Below, one piece after another: positions 33,947-42,305 of a DNA stretch of 64,000 nt. Origin of the DNA: Streptomyces sp. NBC_00459. Its GTDB lineage: Bacteria; Actinomycetota; Actinomycetes; Streptomycetales; Streptomycetaceae. The notes beneath the pieces are model-generated. The model was not told the origin of the DNA. It saw nothing but the letters and a program-made list of their open reading frames with translations, and ran no database searches. The stretch is from positions 7,564,001-7,628,000 of the forward strand of contig NZ_CP107903.1 in assembly GCF_036013955.1 (NCBI RefSeq), in the 5' to 3' direction. Position numbers and translations under genes: made by a program. The first letter of the stretch is position 1. Every line of letters begins with the position of its first letter.

Positions 33947-36895
33947 ATGGCGGACCGGTCCGGGGGAGCCGGGGCCCATGGCCATTACGTCATCAGCTAC
34001 GCGGGATTCAACCGGCCCTGGGCCGCCTGGATCGCGCATCAGCTGGAGCAGCTGGGCCATCGGACGACACTGCTGCGCTGGGACCCGCCGGTCAGCAGAT
34101 CGCTGGCCGAAGCCCTGCGCGGCCTGCTGGACGCGTCCGGACGGATTCTGCTCGTCCTGGACGACTGGTACTTCAATCTCGGTCCCCGGAGCGACGACGA
34201 GTGGACCTCCGCCCTGCGCGAGGTGCTGCCGGAGTGCGAGGACCGGTTCGCCGCCGTGAGCGTCGCCACGCGAGCGATCCCACCCGGTGGTGAACGCCTG
34301 CAACCCGTCGACCTGCGCGACCTGGAATCAGGGGAGGCCCGACGGCGGATCCTGGTCCGTCTGGGACTGCCGACCACGGGCAGGCCCGGGAGCGGCGACA
34401 ACGCCCCGAGGTTCCCCAATGATCCGCCGTCCGTGGTCAACACTCCGCGCCGGAACCTTCGATTCACCGGCCGTGACTGGGCGTTGGACGAGCTTCAGTC
34501 GCTGCTGAACCGTGGCGGCGACGGTGGCGCGCGGGTGGTCCTGCGCGGAATCTCGGGAGTCGGCAAGAGTCAGATCGCGATCGAGTACGCACACCGCTTC
34601 GGCAACGACTACGACGTGGTCTGGTTTGTCAGCGCGGGCTTCCGGGCCACGGCGCGCGAGCAGTTCGCCGACCTCGCACCGCGTCTGGAACTGTCGGTCG
34701 GCGGGGAACTCGGTGAGCGGATCAGGGCCGTGCACGAGGCGCTGCGCAAAGGGAAGCCCCACCGTCGCTGGTTGATCATTTTCGACAGTGCGGACGACAT
34801 GTCGCAGGTCAAGGACCTACTGCCGGAAGGAAACGGGCATGTCCTGGTCACCACACTGACGCAGGACTGGGCCACCTACGGCAACCTCTCCGAGATCCCC
34901 GTCAAGCCGTTCGACCGCGAGGAATCCGTCGCCTATGTGCGCCGCCGAGCCCCGCGCCTCAACGAGAAGGAGGCCGACCAGCTGGCGGAGGCCGTGCAGG
35001 ACCTGCCGCTCTTGCTGGCCCAGACGGCCGCCTGGCTGGACACCAACCGGATGCCCGCCAAGGAGTACATCGCGCTGATCCGGACGGGCGGGGCCAGCCA
35101 GATCGGCATCCGCATCTCGGACGACTACCCCATGGGGTTCCAGACGAGCTGGTCGATCACTCTCAACACCCTGGAGACGAACTATCCGGAGGCGTCCGAG
35201 CTGCTGCGACTGTTCGCGCTCTTCTCGCCGGACGCCATCCCCGTACGCCTCATCCAGACCGCTCACCCGTCCGATCTTCCCGACTATCTCGCCTCCCTCG
35301 CGGCTGACCCGATCCGTTGGTATTCGGCCCTGCAACGCTTGTCGGAGTCCACTGCGGTCAATCTCGTCTACGAGAACTCGTCGGAAGGCGAGCCACAAGT
35401 GGGAGGCGCGACCATGCACCGGCTGTACCACAGCTTCCTGACCAGCACGCTTCCCGAGGAGCGGCGGGAGGCCTTGTCCTTCGTCGCATCCGAAGTGCTG
35501 TCCGGCGCGGACCCGCGACGTCCCGGATACGCCAGGGAATGGCTCAGGTACGCCGAGCTGATCCCGCAGCTGGAGGTTTCCGGAACGCTCAACAGCAGCA
35601 AGCCGGTGGTACGCAGACTGGTCCTGAACTGTGTGGAGTATCTGCGCGCGCGGGGCGAGGGCGGCGACGGACTCCTGCTGTGCGAGAAGATCATCGCCCG
35701 TTGGCGGAACCGGCTGGAGCCGGACGACCCCGACATGCTGGTGCTGACCCACCAGCACGCCAACATGTTGCGCAGTGTCGGCCGCTTCCGGGAGGCGGAA
35801 GCGGTGGGGCGCGACGTGGTGGAACGACTGGTCCGCCTGGGCAAGCCGGCCGACGACGACGATCTGCGGCGGGCGAAGAACGGCCTGGGCGGCACGCTCA
35901 ACGCCCTGGGCGGCTACGAGGAAGCGCATCAGCTCTTCCAGCAGGCCGCGCGGGAGAACTCGCAGGAGTGGTCCAATCTCGCCGTGTCGCTGATGCTGCT
36001 GGGCAGGTACCAGGAGGCGGCCGACACACACCAGAGCATCCTTGAGGCGAGGAAGGCGGAACTGGGGCCGGCCCACCCGAGGACGCTGCTGTCGGGTCTG
36101 TACTACGCCTGGACACTCCGCCTCCTCGGCCGCTACACGGACGCCAGGTCCCAGCAGGAAGCCAACCTTCTCCTCCGGCGGGACATGGACCCGTGGCATC
36201 CGCACGCCCTGCTCGCCGCGCACAACCTCGCCCTGTGCCTGCGCCGTGTCGGAGACCTGGCGAAGGCCGAGGAATGTATGCGCGACGTCGTGGAACGCAG
36301 CCTTCAGCAGCGAGGCTCCCGCCACCCCGACACGCTCCACGCCCAGGCGGACTACTCCAGCTTCCTCCGTGAGCACGGCGATCTCGGCCAGTCCCGCAAG
36401 CTGGCCGACGAGGTTGTCGACCGTTATCGGGACATGGTCGGGCCCGACCACCCGTTCACCATCGGGACGACGGGCAACATCGGCCTGATCCTGCGGAAGT
36501 ACGGCGAGCACGAGGAAGCCCTGGGGATCGCCGAGTCCGTGTGCGACAGGATGGCCGCCGCGGTGGGGGTCGACCACCCCTGGTCACTCGGCTGCGCCCT
36601 CAACCTGTCCGGGGCGCGCAACTTCGTGGGAGACGAGGAAGGCGCCGCGCGGCTCAGTGCCGAGACACTGGAACGAGCCATGCGGGTGCTGGGCGAGCAT
36701 CACCCCATGACCCTGTCCTGCAAGGCGTCTCTCTCCGCCGATCTGCGTTCACTGCATCGCGGCGACCAAGCGACGAGGCTGGAACAGGAAGTCCTTCACG
36801 AACTCACACGCGCCTATGGTTCCAGCCATCCGCACACCAAGGCCGTGGCCCGCAGGGATCGCCCCTACTGGGATTTCGAACCCCAGCCGACATGA
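33947..36895 (+). CDS. fxsT: FxsT-like TIR/NB-ARC/TPR protein (system 1)
   Basis: A 982-residue protein. A TIR-like domain lies at about residues 10-140 (HYVISYAGFNRPWAAWIAHQ, ILLVLDDWYF, SDDEWTSAL with a possible catalytic Glu). An NB-ARC ATPase has P-loop LRGISGVGKSQ near 203-213 and Walker B LIIFDSADDM. TPR repeats run from about 590 to 960 (VLTHQHANMLRSVGRFREAE, ALLAAHNLALCLRRVGDLAK). The protein ends WDFEPQPT. It matches the tetratricopeptide protein of FxSxx-COOH systems. TIR domains can be NADases, so this may be the effector or sensor arm; activity is not shown. It is paralogous to 42302-46192, sharing the end motif and domain order. Confidence 0.9.
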   Translation: MADRSGGAGAHGHYVISYAGFNRPWAAWIAHQLEQLGHRTTLLRWDPPVSRSLAEALRGLLDASGRILLVLDDWYFNLGPRSDDEWTSALREVLPECEDRFAAVSVATRAIPPGGERLQPVDLRDLESGEARRRILVRLGLPTTGRPGSGDNAPRFPNDPPSVVNTPRRNLRFTGRDWALDELQSLLNRGGDGGARVVLRGISGVGKSQIAIEYAHRFGNDYDVVWFVSAGFRATAREQFADLAPRLELSVGGELGERIRAVHEALRKGKPHRRWLIIFDSADDMSQVKDLLPEGNGHVLVTTLTQDWATYGNLSEIPVKPFDREESVAYVRRRAPRLNEKEADQLAEAVQDLPLLLAQTAAWLDTNRMPAKEYIALIRTGGASQIGIRISDDYPMGFQTSWSITLNTLETNYPEASELLRLFALFSPDAIPVRLIQTAHPSDLPDYLASLAADPIRWYSALQRLSESTAVNLVYENSSEGEPQVGGATMHRLYHSFLTSTLPEERREALSFVASEVLSGADPRRPGYAREWLRYAELIPQLEVSGTLNSSKPVVRRLVLNCVEYLRARGEGGDGLLLCEKIIARWRNRLEPDDPDMLVLTHQHANMLRSVGRFREAEAVGRDVVERLVRLGKPADDDDLRRAKNGLGGTLNALGGYEEAHQLFQQAARENSQEWSNLAVSLMLLGRYQEAADTHQSILEARKAELGPAHPRTLLSGLYYAWTLRLLGRYTDARSQQEANLLLRRDMDPWHPHALLAAHNLALCLRRVGDLAKAEECMRDVVERSLQQRGSRHPDTLHAQADYSSFLREHGDLGQSRKLADEVVDRYRDMVGPDHPFTIGTTGNIGLILRKYGEHEEALGIAESVCDRMAAAVGVDHPWSLGCALNLSGARNFVGDEEGAARLSAETLERAMRVLGEHHPMTLSCKASLSADLRSLHRGDQATRLEQEVLHELTRAYGSSHPHTKAVARRDRPYWDFEPQPT

Positions 36896-36918
36896 CCAGT
36901 TCCGGCTTCTCGTGCGCT

Positions 36919-36960
36919 GTGTGACACACCGTAGTCCTGTGACTTGTGTGACACACCGTC
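36919..36960. repeat. Two exact 15-bp repeats, operator-like
   Basis: TGTGTGACACACCGT occurs at 36919-36933 and again at 36946-36960, 27 bases apart start to start. Each contains the odd dyad GTGTG-A-CACAC. They lie between the two peptide systems, upstream of precursor 2. They could be paired binding sites for a dimeric regulator. Confidence 0.6.
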
Positions 36961-36988
36961 GTTGAAGCTGCTAGCGTCACGCCATCGC

Positions 36989-37011
36989 CCGCGCGGGTTG
37001 TACCCGCGCGG
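36989..37011 (+). terminator. Intrinsic terminator after system 1
   Basis: CCGCGCGGG (36989-36997), loop TTGTA, CCCGCGCGG (37003-37011), followed by T-rich CTTTGTTCGCCTTTG. It ends the first system and so separates it from system 2. The AT-rich 37021-37050 just after it may carry the next promoter. Confidence 0.75.
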
Positions 37012-37068
37012 CTTTGTTCGCCTTTGTTTGACTATATTCGATTATGTTCAATCCCACCTGGAGAAGGC

Positions 37069-37305
37069 TTGCCTGTTCCTCAGGGCTTGGAGCTTTCTCC
37101 CAGCGCCCAGCGTCGAATCGCCCAGCCGCTGCCCAGTTTCGACTGTCGAGATCTGGCCATGTTGGCCGCTGGTGCGAAGCAACCGGTTCTTGCCGCAGTG
37201 GCCGAGACACTTCAATGGCGGGTCGGTGAAGTGAGCCGGTGCGCGCTCTACGACGACTCGCCCTACGTGCCGATCGCGCAGTCTTCGACCTCCCCGCATC
37301 GGTGA
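37069..37305 (+). CDS. fxsA: Probable second precursor peptide with internal YDDSP motif
   Basis: A 78-residue frame from TTG 37069 (GGAG at 37060-37063, 5 bases upstream) to TGA 37303. The body CRDLAMLAAGAKQPVLAAVA and ETLQWRVGEVSRCALYDDSP lines up with precursor 1 (DLTGLVWEKL ... VLEERV ... AYYEDAP), putting Y61-D62-D63 at the place of Y-E-D. Unlike FxSxx precursors it does not stop there: 13 more residues follow, YVPIAQSSTSPHR. The stop overlaps the GTG of the radical SAM gene by 4 bases. Support is position, coupling and the shared Y-x-D-x-P. The TTG start and the tail are the weak points. Confidence 0.62.
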   Translation: MPVPQGLELSPSAQRRIAQPLPSFDCRDLAMLAAGAKQPVLAAVAETLQWRVGEVSRCALYDDSPYVPIAQSSTSPHR

Positions 37306-38528
37306 CGGTGGCACCGCCACCGTGGCCCGCCCAGGGTCTCGACGTCGAAGCGGTCCGGCGTACCACGGGCGCTCGCCCCATCCCCTTCCAGCAGTTCGTG
37401 CTGAAGGTGCACAGTCGCTGCAATCTCGCCTGCACCTACTGCTACGTCTATGAGGGCCCCGACCAGAGCTGGCGCGAACGCCCCCGTGCGGTGCCTGCCG
37501 ATGTCGTGGACGCGGCTGCCCGGCGCATCGCCGAGCATGCCGCGGCGCACCAGCTGCGTGACGTGCACGTCAACCTCCATGGCGGCGAGCCGTTGCTGTC
37601 CGGCCCGGGGCCCCTGGTCCGGTATGTCGCCGCCGTGCGACGGGCCGTGGCCGAGCAGGCGGGTGAGGACGCGTACCAGGTGCACGTCACCACCCAGACG
37701 AACGCGACCCTGCTCACCGACGCAGTCGTCACGGAACTAGCCGACGCCGGGATCAAGATCGGTGTCAGTCTCGACGGCGGCCTCGCCCGGCACAACAGCC
37801 GGCGCGTCGATCATCGGGGACGTCCTGCCTGGCCCGCCGCGACCCGCGGGTTACGCATCCTCCAGCGGTATCCGGACACGTACGCCGGGATCCTCTGCAC
37901 CATCGACCCCGCCACCGATCCCGTCGAGGTCTACTCCTCGCTGCTCGAGTTCACGCCGCCGAGCCTGGATCTGCTGCTGCCGCACGCCAACTGGTCCGCT
38001 CCGCCGCCCGGAGCCGGTACCAACGGCCCTGAACCGTACGGACGTTGGCTCGCCGCCGTCTTCGACCAGTGGTTCGATGCGGACAGGGTGCTGACGACCA
38101 TTCGGCTGTTCACCGAGATCATCGGACTGCTCATGGGAGTGTCCAGCCGTACCGAAGCGGTGGGGACCTCGCCCGTCGTGGCGGTCGTCGTCGACACCGA
38201 CGGGGCGATCGAGCAGGTCGACTCGCTCAAGACCACCTACGCGGGGGCTCCCGTCACCGGCTTCGACGTCTTCCGGCACGCCTTCGACCTGGTGCTCGAT
38301 CATCCCGGTATCGCCGCCCGCCAGCTCGGGCTGGCCGCTCTCTCGGCCAAGTGTCAGGAGTGTGCTCTGGTTCAGGTGTGCGGCGGTGGCAACTACGCCC
38401 ACCGCTTTCGGGCGGACACCGGTTTCCTGAATCCGTCCGTCTACTGCCGTGACCTCGAACATCTGATCAGGCACATTGCCGGGCGGCTCAGTTCGGCAGT
38501 CGGTGACGCACGATTGCGGGAGGCTTGA
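37302..38528 (+). CDS. fxsB: FxsB-like radical SAM/SPASM peptide maturase (system 2)
   Basis: A 408-residue paralogue of the enzyme at 32581-33843. Cluster cysteines C40, C44, C47 in HSRCNLACTYCYVYEG, then LHGGEPLLSGPG and IGVSLDGG. The C-terminal cysteines are in KCQECALVQVCGGGNYAHRF and VYCRDLEHLIRHIAG. It should install a cyclophane cross-link in the peptide encoded just upstream. The GTG at 37302 is chosen because it overlaps the precursor stop (GTGA) and gives the same N-terminal length as system 1. GTG 37239 is possible but would lie inside the precursor gene. Confidence 0.9.
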   Translation: MTVAPPPWPAQGLDVEAVRRTTGARPIPFQQFVLKVHSRCNLACTYCYVYEGPDQSWRERPRAVPADVVDAAARRIAEHAAAHQLRDVHVNLHGGEPLLSGPGPLVRYVAAVRRAVAEQAGEDAYQVHVTTQTNATLLTDAVVTELADAGIKIGVSLDGGLARHNSRRVDHRGRPAWPAATRGLRILQRYPDTYAGILCTIDPATDPVEVYSSLLEFTPPSLDLLLPHANWSAPPPGAGTNGPEPYGRWLAAVFDQWFDADRVLTTIRLFTEIIGLLMGVSSRTEAVGTSPVVAVVVDTDGAIEQVDSLKTTYAGAPVTGFDVFRHAFDLVLDHPGIAARQLGLAALSAKCQECALVQVCGGGNYAHRFRADTGFLNPSVYCRDLEHLIRHIAGRLSSAVGDARLREA

Positions 38529-38576
38529 ACCGCCGTCAGAATCCCTCTGTAGCGGGGGACTTGAGGGGGCGGGGGA

Positions 38577-39890
38577 TTGAGCAAGGTGTTCATCAGCCAC
38601 AGCGCGCGCGGCGACACCTATGCCACGGAGGTGCGCTTACAGGTCGTACACGGACTGCGGGAGCGTGGCTACGACGTTCTGGTGGACGCCGACGGACTGT
38701 TGCCGGGAGAGAAGTGGTATCCGCGGCTGTACGAGTGGCTGTTGGAGTGTCAGGCGGCTGTCGTACTGCTCAACGGGGCGGCACTGACGTCGGGTTGGGT
38801 GCACCGAGAGGTCGACATCCTGATGTGGCGGCACCACTTCAACCGTTCCTTCTTCGTGCTGCCGGCGCCGGTGGGAGACGTGACGCCGGAGGACATGCGC
38901 GGGGCCGGCTTCGAGGACCTGATGTCCCTTCAGCTCGTACAGCGGACGGTCGGCCCGGCCGGGAGGGAGATCCCGGATCCCGTTGACGCCGCAGCCGCGA
39001 TCGTACGGGCGTTCCCGCCGCTGCCGCCGCAGCCCGATGACGACGACCCCGTACAGCGCTGGGCCGAGGACATCACCGCCCAGTTGAGCCAGGTACGGAC
39101 GATGAGCCGGCTCGCCAGCATGGGACGGGCACTCGGGCTGCACGACCGGCATCTGGCGGGCGCTCCGGTGAGCGATGTCAGCTGTGGGTTCCTCGCCGCG
39201 CAGATGCTGCACACCCATGACGCCGTACGACTGCGCAACGCCGTCGGGGAGATCGCCCGGCACATGGACAGCACCGCGCTCGACCAGCTCGTTCATCTGG
39301 TGCTGCCGGTCTGGATCGACCCCACCTCGGCACGACGCGTGCTGCCGGGCGAGGACGGGGACGAGCCCAGGACCGTGGTCCTCGCCGTGCGGAATCCGAT
39401 CACCGGGGAGTACTACCTCGGGCGGGCCTTCTGCATGGACCACAGCCGGTACACGCCCATCGTGGTGAGCGCGCCGCCGCCGGGCGAGGAGGACCCGGAG
39501 GAGGAACTGCGGTACCGGTGCGAGCGGACCATACGGGCACGGTTCGGCATGACGGACCGGGAACCGCTGGCCAGCGCCCCGCAGTTGCCGGACTGCGACA
39601 CGTATGTGGTCATCTTCGCCGAGCACTGTTCCCTGGAGGAAGCGGAACGGGTGGTCGACTGGCTGCACGGGCAGATTCCGTGGCTGCACATTCTGCTCAT
39701 CCCGAGGGACGAACTGACCGACGACGACCCGAGACCCGGGCAGCTCGCCGAAGCCTCCCTGCTGGTACCGGAGTTCGGGGCCGACGACGAGCGGATCGCG
39801 ATCAGGGTCGCGTACGGGATGCTCAACGACTGGGGCCACGGCCGGGGCGGCGACGACGGCCGGCCTGGCCCCATCAGGGGGAAGGGATGA
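38577..39890 (+). CDS. TIR-domain protein (system 2)
   Basis: A 437-residue protein. An N-terminal TIR domain covers about residues 1-135: VFISHSARGDTYATEV, GYDVLVDADGLLPGEKW, AAVVLLNGAALTSGWVHREV. The last part holds the conserved Glu expected in NADase-type TIRs. The rest is not recognised; it includes RTVVLAVRNPITGEYYLGRA and DTYVVIFAEHCSLEEAERVV. The start is TTG 38577 after GGGGGCGGGGGA. Codon 21 is TTA (38637-38639), so bldA control is expected for this polycistron. It is coupled to the MoxR gene by an ATGA overlap. It may be the effector of system 2. Confidence 0.85.
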   Translation: MSKVFISHSARGDTYATEVRLQVVHGLRERGYDVLVDADGLLPGEKWYPRLYEWLLECQAAVVLLNGAALTSGWVHREVDILMWRHHFNRSFFVLPAPVGDVTPEDMRGAGFEDLMSLQLVQRTVGPAGREIPDPVDAAAAIVRAFPPLPPQPDDDDPVQRWAEDITAQLSQVRTMSRLASMGRALGLHDRHLAGAPVSDVSCGFLAAQMLHTHDAVRLRNAVGEIARHMDSTALDQLVHLVLPVWIDPTSARRVLPGEDGDEPRTVVLAVRNPITGEYYLGRAFCMDHSRYTPIVVSAPPPGEEDPEEELRYRCERTIRARFGMTDREPLASAPQLPDCDTYVVIFAEHCSLEEAERVVDWLHGQIPWLHILLIPRDELTDDDPRPGQLAEASLLVPEFGADDERIAIRVAYGMLNDWGHGRGGDDGRPGPIRGKG

Positions 39891-40885
39891 GCCCGATGGC
39901 CGGACACCAGAGCCCCGAGGAATGGTTCCGCAGTCCTGACCGGGGGGACGGCGAGATCTATGTGATGTCACCCAGGATCGAGGAAGCGGTGATGGTGGCG
40001 CTCGCCACCGGGCGGCCGTTGCTGCTGCGCGGCAGGCCCGGCTCCGGCAAGTCCTCGCTCGCGCCCTTCATCGCCCGGCAGCGCGGATGGCGCTACTACG
40101 ACCACGTGATCACCTATGCCACTCGGTCGACCGAACTGCTGTGGCGCTACGACAGCGTCCGCCGACTTGCCGACGCGCAGGCCTACCGGAGGGGAGCGGT
40201 CGGGCTCGACGACGCCTCCTACGTGGAGCCGGGAGTGCTGTGGTGGGCGCTGGCACCGCAGTCGGCGCGGCGTCGAGGGCGGGCCGTCGGCCAGGGGGCT
40301 GCCGCGGGCGAATGCCTCGACCCCTCGGCCGACATCAACACCGGCCGCAGCCCCGACCATGCCGTCGTACTCATCGACGAGATCGACAAGGCCGACCCGG
40401 ACGTGCCCAACAGCCTTCTGGTGCCGCTGGGTTCGCATCGGTTCACGGTGGTGGAGACCGGTGCCGAAGTGGGTCTGGAACCGCCGACCGGAGACATCGA
40501 CCCTCGGTTCGCCAGGCATCTCGTCGTCATCACGACCAATGACGAGCGTGAGTTGCCACAGGCCTTCCTGCGGCGGTGTGTCGTGGAGACGCTGCCCGAT
40601 CACGATGTACCGAGCCTGGTGCGGATCGCCGAGGAGCACATGAAGACCTGGCACGGGAGCGCCGGAGACGCCGAGCTGAGGCTGGCGGAGGCGCTGGCCG
40701 TGGAGTTGGGCAAGGTGCGGGAGCAGGCGATGACGATCGGCCTGCGGGAACCCAGTACCGCCGAGTTCCTCGACGCGCTGCGTGCCTGCCTCACCCTCGG
40801 CATCACTCTCGGCAGCGAACGCTGGGAATGGCTGAAGAACTGTGTGCTGATCAAACGGCAGCAGATAGCGGGGCATGAGTGGTGA
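39887..40885 (+). CDS. MoxR-type AAA+ ATPase (system 2)
   Basis: A 332-residue AAA+ protein. Walker A LLRGRPGSGKSSLAPFIA near residues 46-60, Walker B AVVLIDEIDKADPDVPNSLL, sensor-1 VVITTNDERELP and LRRCVVETLPDHD. It parallels the ATPase of system 1. The ATG at 39887 overlaps the TIR gene stop (ATGA), and its end overlaps the VWA gene (GTGA). It presumably remodels a target together with the VWA protein. Confidence 0.9.
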   Translation: MSPMAGHQSPEEWFRSPDRGDGEIYVMSPRIEEAVMVALATGRPLLLRGRPGSGKSSLAPFIARQRGWRYYDHVITYATRSTELLWRYDSVRRLADAQAYRRGAVGLDDASYVEPGVLWWALAPQSARRRGRAVGQGAAAGECLDPSADINTGRSPDHAVVLIDEIDKADPDVPNSLLVPLGSHRFTVVETGAEVGLEPPTGDIDPRFARHLVVITTNDERELPQAFLRRCVVETLPDHDVPSLVRIAEEHMKTWHGSAGDAELRLAEALAVELGKVREQAMTIGLREPSTAEFLDALRACLTLGITLGSERWEWLKNCVLIKRQQIAGHEW

Positions 40886-41874
40886 GGTCCACCAGGCCGG
40901 TTACGCGGGAGATCTGGCTGGGTGACGTGGCCAGGGCCGCCGGCACTCTCGGTATGACCGATGCGGCGGGCTGGGAGCGGGTGGCCGCGCTGCTCGGTCT
41001 CGGGCCGGGCGGTGAGCCCGTCCCTGCCGCCGAACCGCCGACGGACGTCACGGCCTTCCCATCCCCGCCTCCCGTGCCGGGACCGGACGGCCATGCGGGA
41101 GACGGTGGGCCGGAGCCGTACGTCGAGCCGTCCGACGCCACCCGGCGGTCCGTGGCCGACGAGGAGTCCACCATGCTCGTTCCTGTCGGTCACCGGCCGC
41201 CACGGCGTACCGGCTGGGCCGTCGACCCACTGCCCGCGCCCCGGTCCGCGCCCGCGGCGGACGCCGGCGCTCCGCCGCATCTCCCGCTGCTGGCACCGCG
41301 CTCGACCGCCGCCGTGCTCCACGCGGCGCTCGCTCGCGTCACACCGGAGGGCGACCTGGACGTCGAACGCGCCGCCGACCACCTGGCGAAAGGGCTGCCC
41401 TTGGAGGAGATCCCGCGCCGCCCGCTGCCGACCCTGCGCTACGGAGTACAGATCCTCGCCGACATCTCCGCCTCGATGGAACCCTTCGCCCGGGACGTCG
41501 AGGACGTCATCGACCAGGTCCGGAACCTCGTCGGTGTCGCCGGGACACGAGTGCTGCGCTTCGCGGACTGTCCCTCCCGCGGCGTCGGCGCCGGCCCGCG
41601 CGGCAGTTGGCGGCCCTACCAGCCTCCCCAGCACGGCACTCGCGTACTGCTCCTGTCCGGCCTCGGCAAGGTCGGCCCGGTGTTCGACCCGCACCGCGGC
41701 ACCGAGCGCGAATGGCGGGAGACCCTGCTCAGGATCAGACAGCACGGCTGCGAGACGGTCGCCCTCGTGCCGCTTCCCGAACGGCTCTGGCCCGCTTGGT
41801 GGCAGTCCCGGATGCGCGTGGTCGCCTGGGACCGGGGAACCACCGTGGGACGGGTTGTCGGAGGACTGCGGTGA
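40882..41874 (+). CDS. VWA-domain protein, MoxR partner (system 2)
   Basis: A 330-residue protein. A short helical N-terminus (TREIWLGDVARAAGTLG) is followed by a Pro-rich linker (about 50-125). A VWA-like domain then has the MIDAS motif ILADISASMEPF near 190-201 and GTRVLLLSGLGKVGPVFDP. It corresponds to the VWA part of the 1096-residue protein of system 1, without the long repeat tail. GTG 40882 overlaps the MoxR stop; GTG 40879 is an equal alternative. The end overlaps the next frame by GTGA at 41871-41874. Confidence 0.85.
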   Translation: MRSTRPVTREIWLGDVARAAGTLGMTDAAGWERVAALLGLGPGGEPVPAAEPPTDVTAFPSPPPVPGPDGHAGDGGPEPYVEPSDATRRSVADEESTMLVPVGHRPPRRTGWAVDPLPAPRSAPAADAGAPPHLPLLAPRSTAAVLHAALARVTPEGDLDVERAADHLAKGLPLEEIPRRPLPTLRYGVQILADISASMEPFARDVEDVIDQVRNLVGVAGTRVLRFADCPSRGVGAGPRGSWRPYQPPQHGTRVLLLSGLGKVGPVFDPHRGTEREWRETLLRIRQHGCETVALVPLPERLWPAWWQSRMRVVAWDRGTTVGRVVGGLR

Positions 41875-42305
41875 GATTCCGAGCGGGGATGACGGAGGAG
41901 GAGCGGAACGAGTCCGCGGGATCGGTGCAGAAGTACTGGCGAGACCAGGTTCCCTACGCGCAGGAGACATTGACGCGCCGCGGTGAGCCGCCGGGCCGGG
42001 CGAGGCAGCCGGTTGCTGCGGAGGCGAGCAGCCTGCCGGGGCCGGAGTGCCGGCGGGGTGCGGTGAACCGGCGTCCCGGGCCGGTGAGGCGCGACGGGCG
42101 CTCGCGCTCGGGGGACGGGCAACCGGGGACAGGCTCCCGGGCAGGGCCGTCGACGGGATGCGGTGGGCTGCGGGGCCCGGGGCATCGGCGGGTCGCGGTG
42201 AGCACGTGGTCCGGATCCGCGTCGGGATGGGACCCGCCCCTGGTCCCGGGGCCGCCGGGCGCCGCGGCGCGTTCTCCGGTGCCCGGCATCGGCGGCCCTC
42301 CGTGA
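41871..42305 (+). CDS. Small Arg/Gly/Pro-rich protein (system 2)
   Basis: A 144-residue frame bounded on both sides by GTGA overlaps: GTG 41871 with the VWA stop, and its own TGA with GTG 42302 of the next gene. Only the N-terminus (MTEEERNESAGSVQKYWRDQ, from the inner ATG at 41889) looks protein-like. The rest is low-complexity Arg/Gly/Pro/Ser. The double coupling argues for a translated gene, but codon bias gives little help in such sequence. No family recognised. Confidence 0.45.
   Translation: MRFRAGMTEEERNESAGSVQKYWRDQVPYAQETLTRRGEPPGRARQPVAAEASSLPGPECRRGAVNRRPGPVRRDGRSRSGDGQPGTGSRAGPSTGCGGLRGPGHRRVAVSTWSGSASGWDPPLVPGPPGAAARSPVPGIGGPP

Noticed and set aside
37039..37260. A frameshift or sequencing error making precursor 2 longer than it should be
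   Set aside because: The stop is exactly coupled to the radical SAM GTG and no neighbouring frame gives a better precursor; but this was not tested against relatives.
37288..37305. Tail SSTSPHR of precursor 2 as the true FxSxx terminus
   Set aside because: It has no aromatic residue at the right distance from the end. The aligned motif is YDDSP further upstream.
39887..42305. VWA or small gene of system 2 as a fused continuation of MoxR
   Set aside because: Frames differ and each boundary is a GTGA/ATGA stop-start overlap, so these are separate coupled genes.
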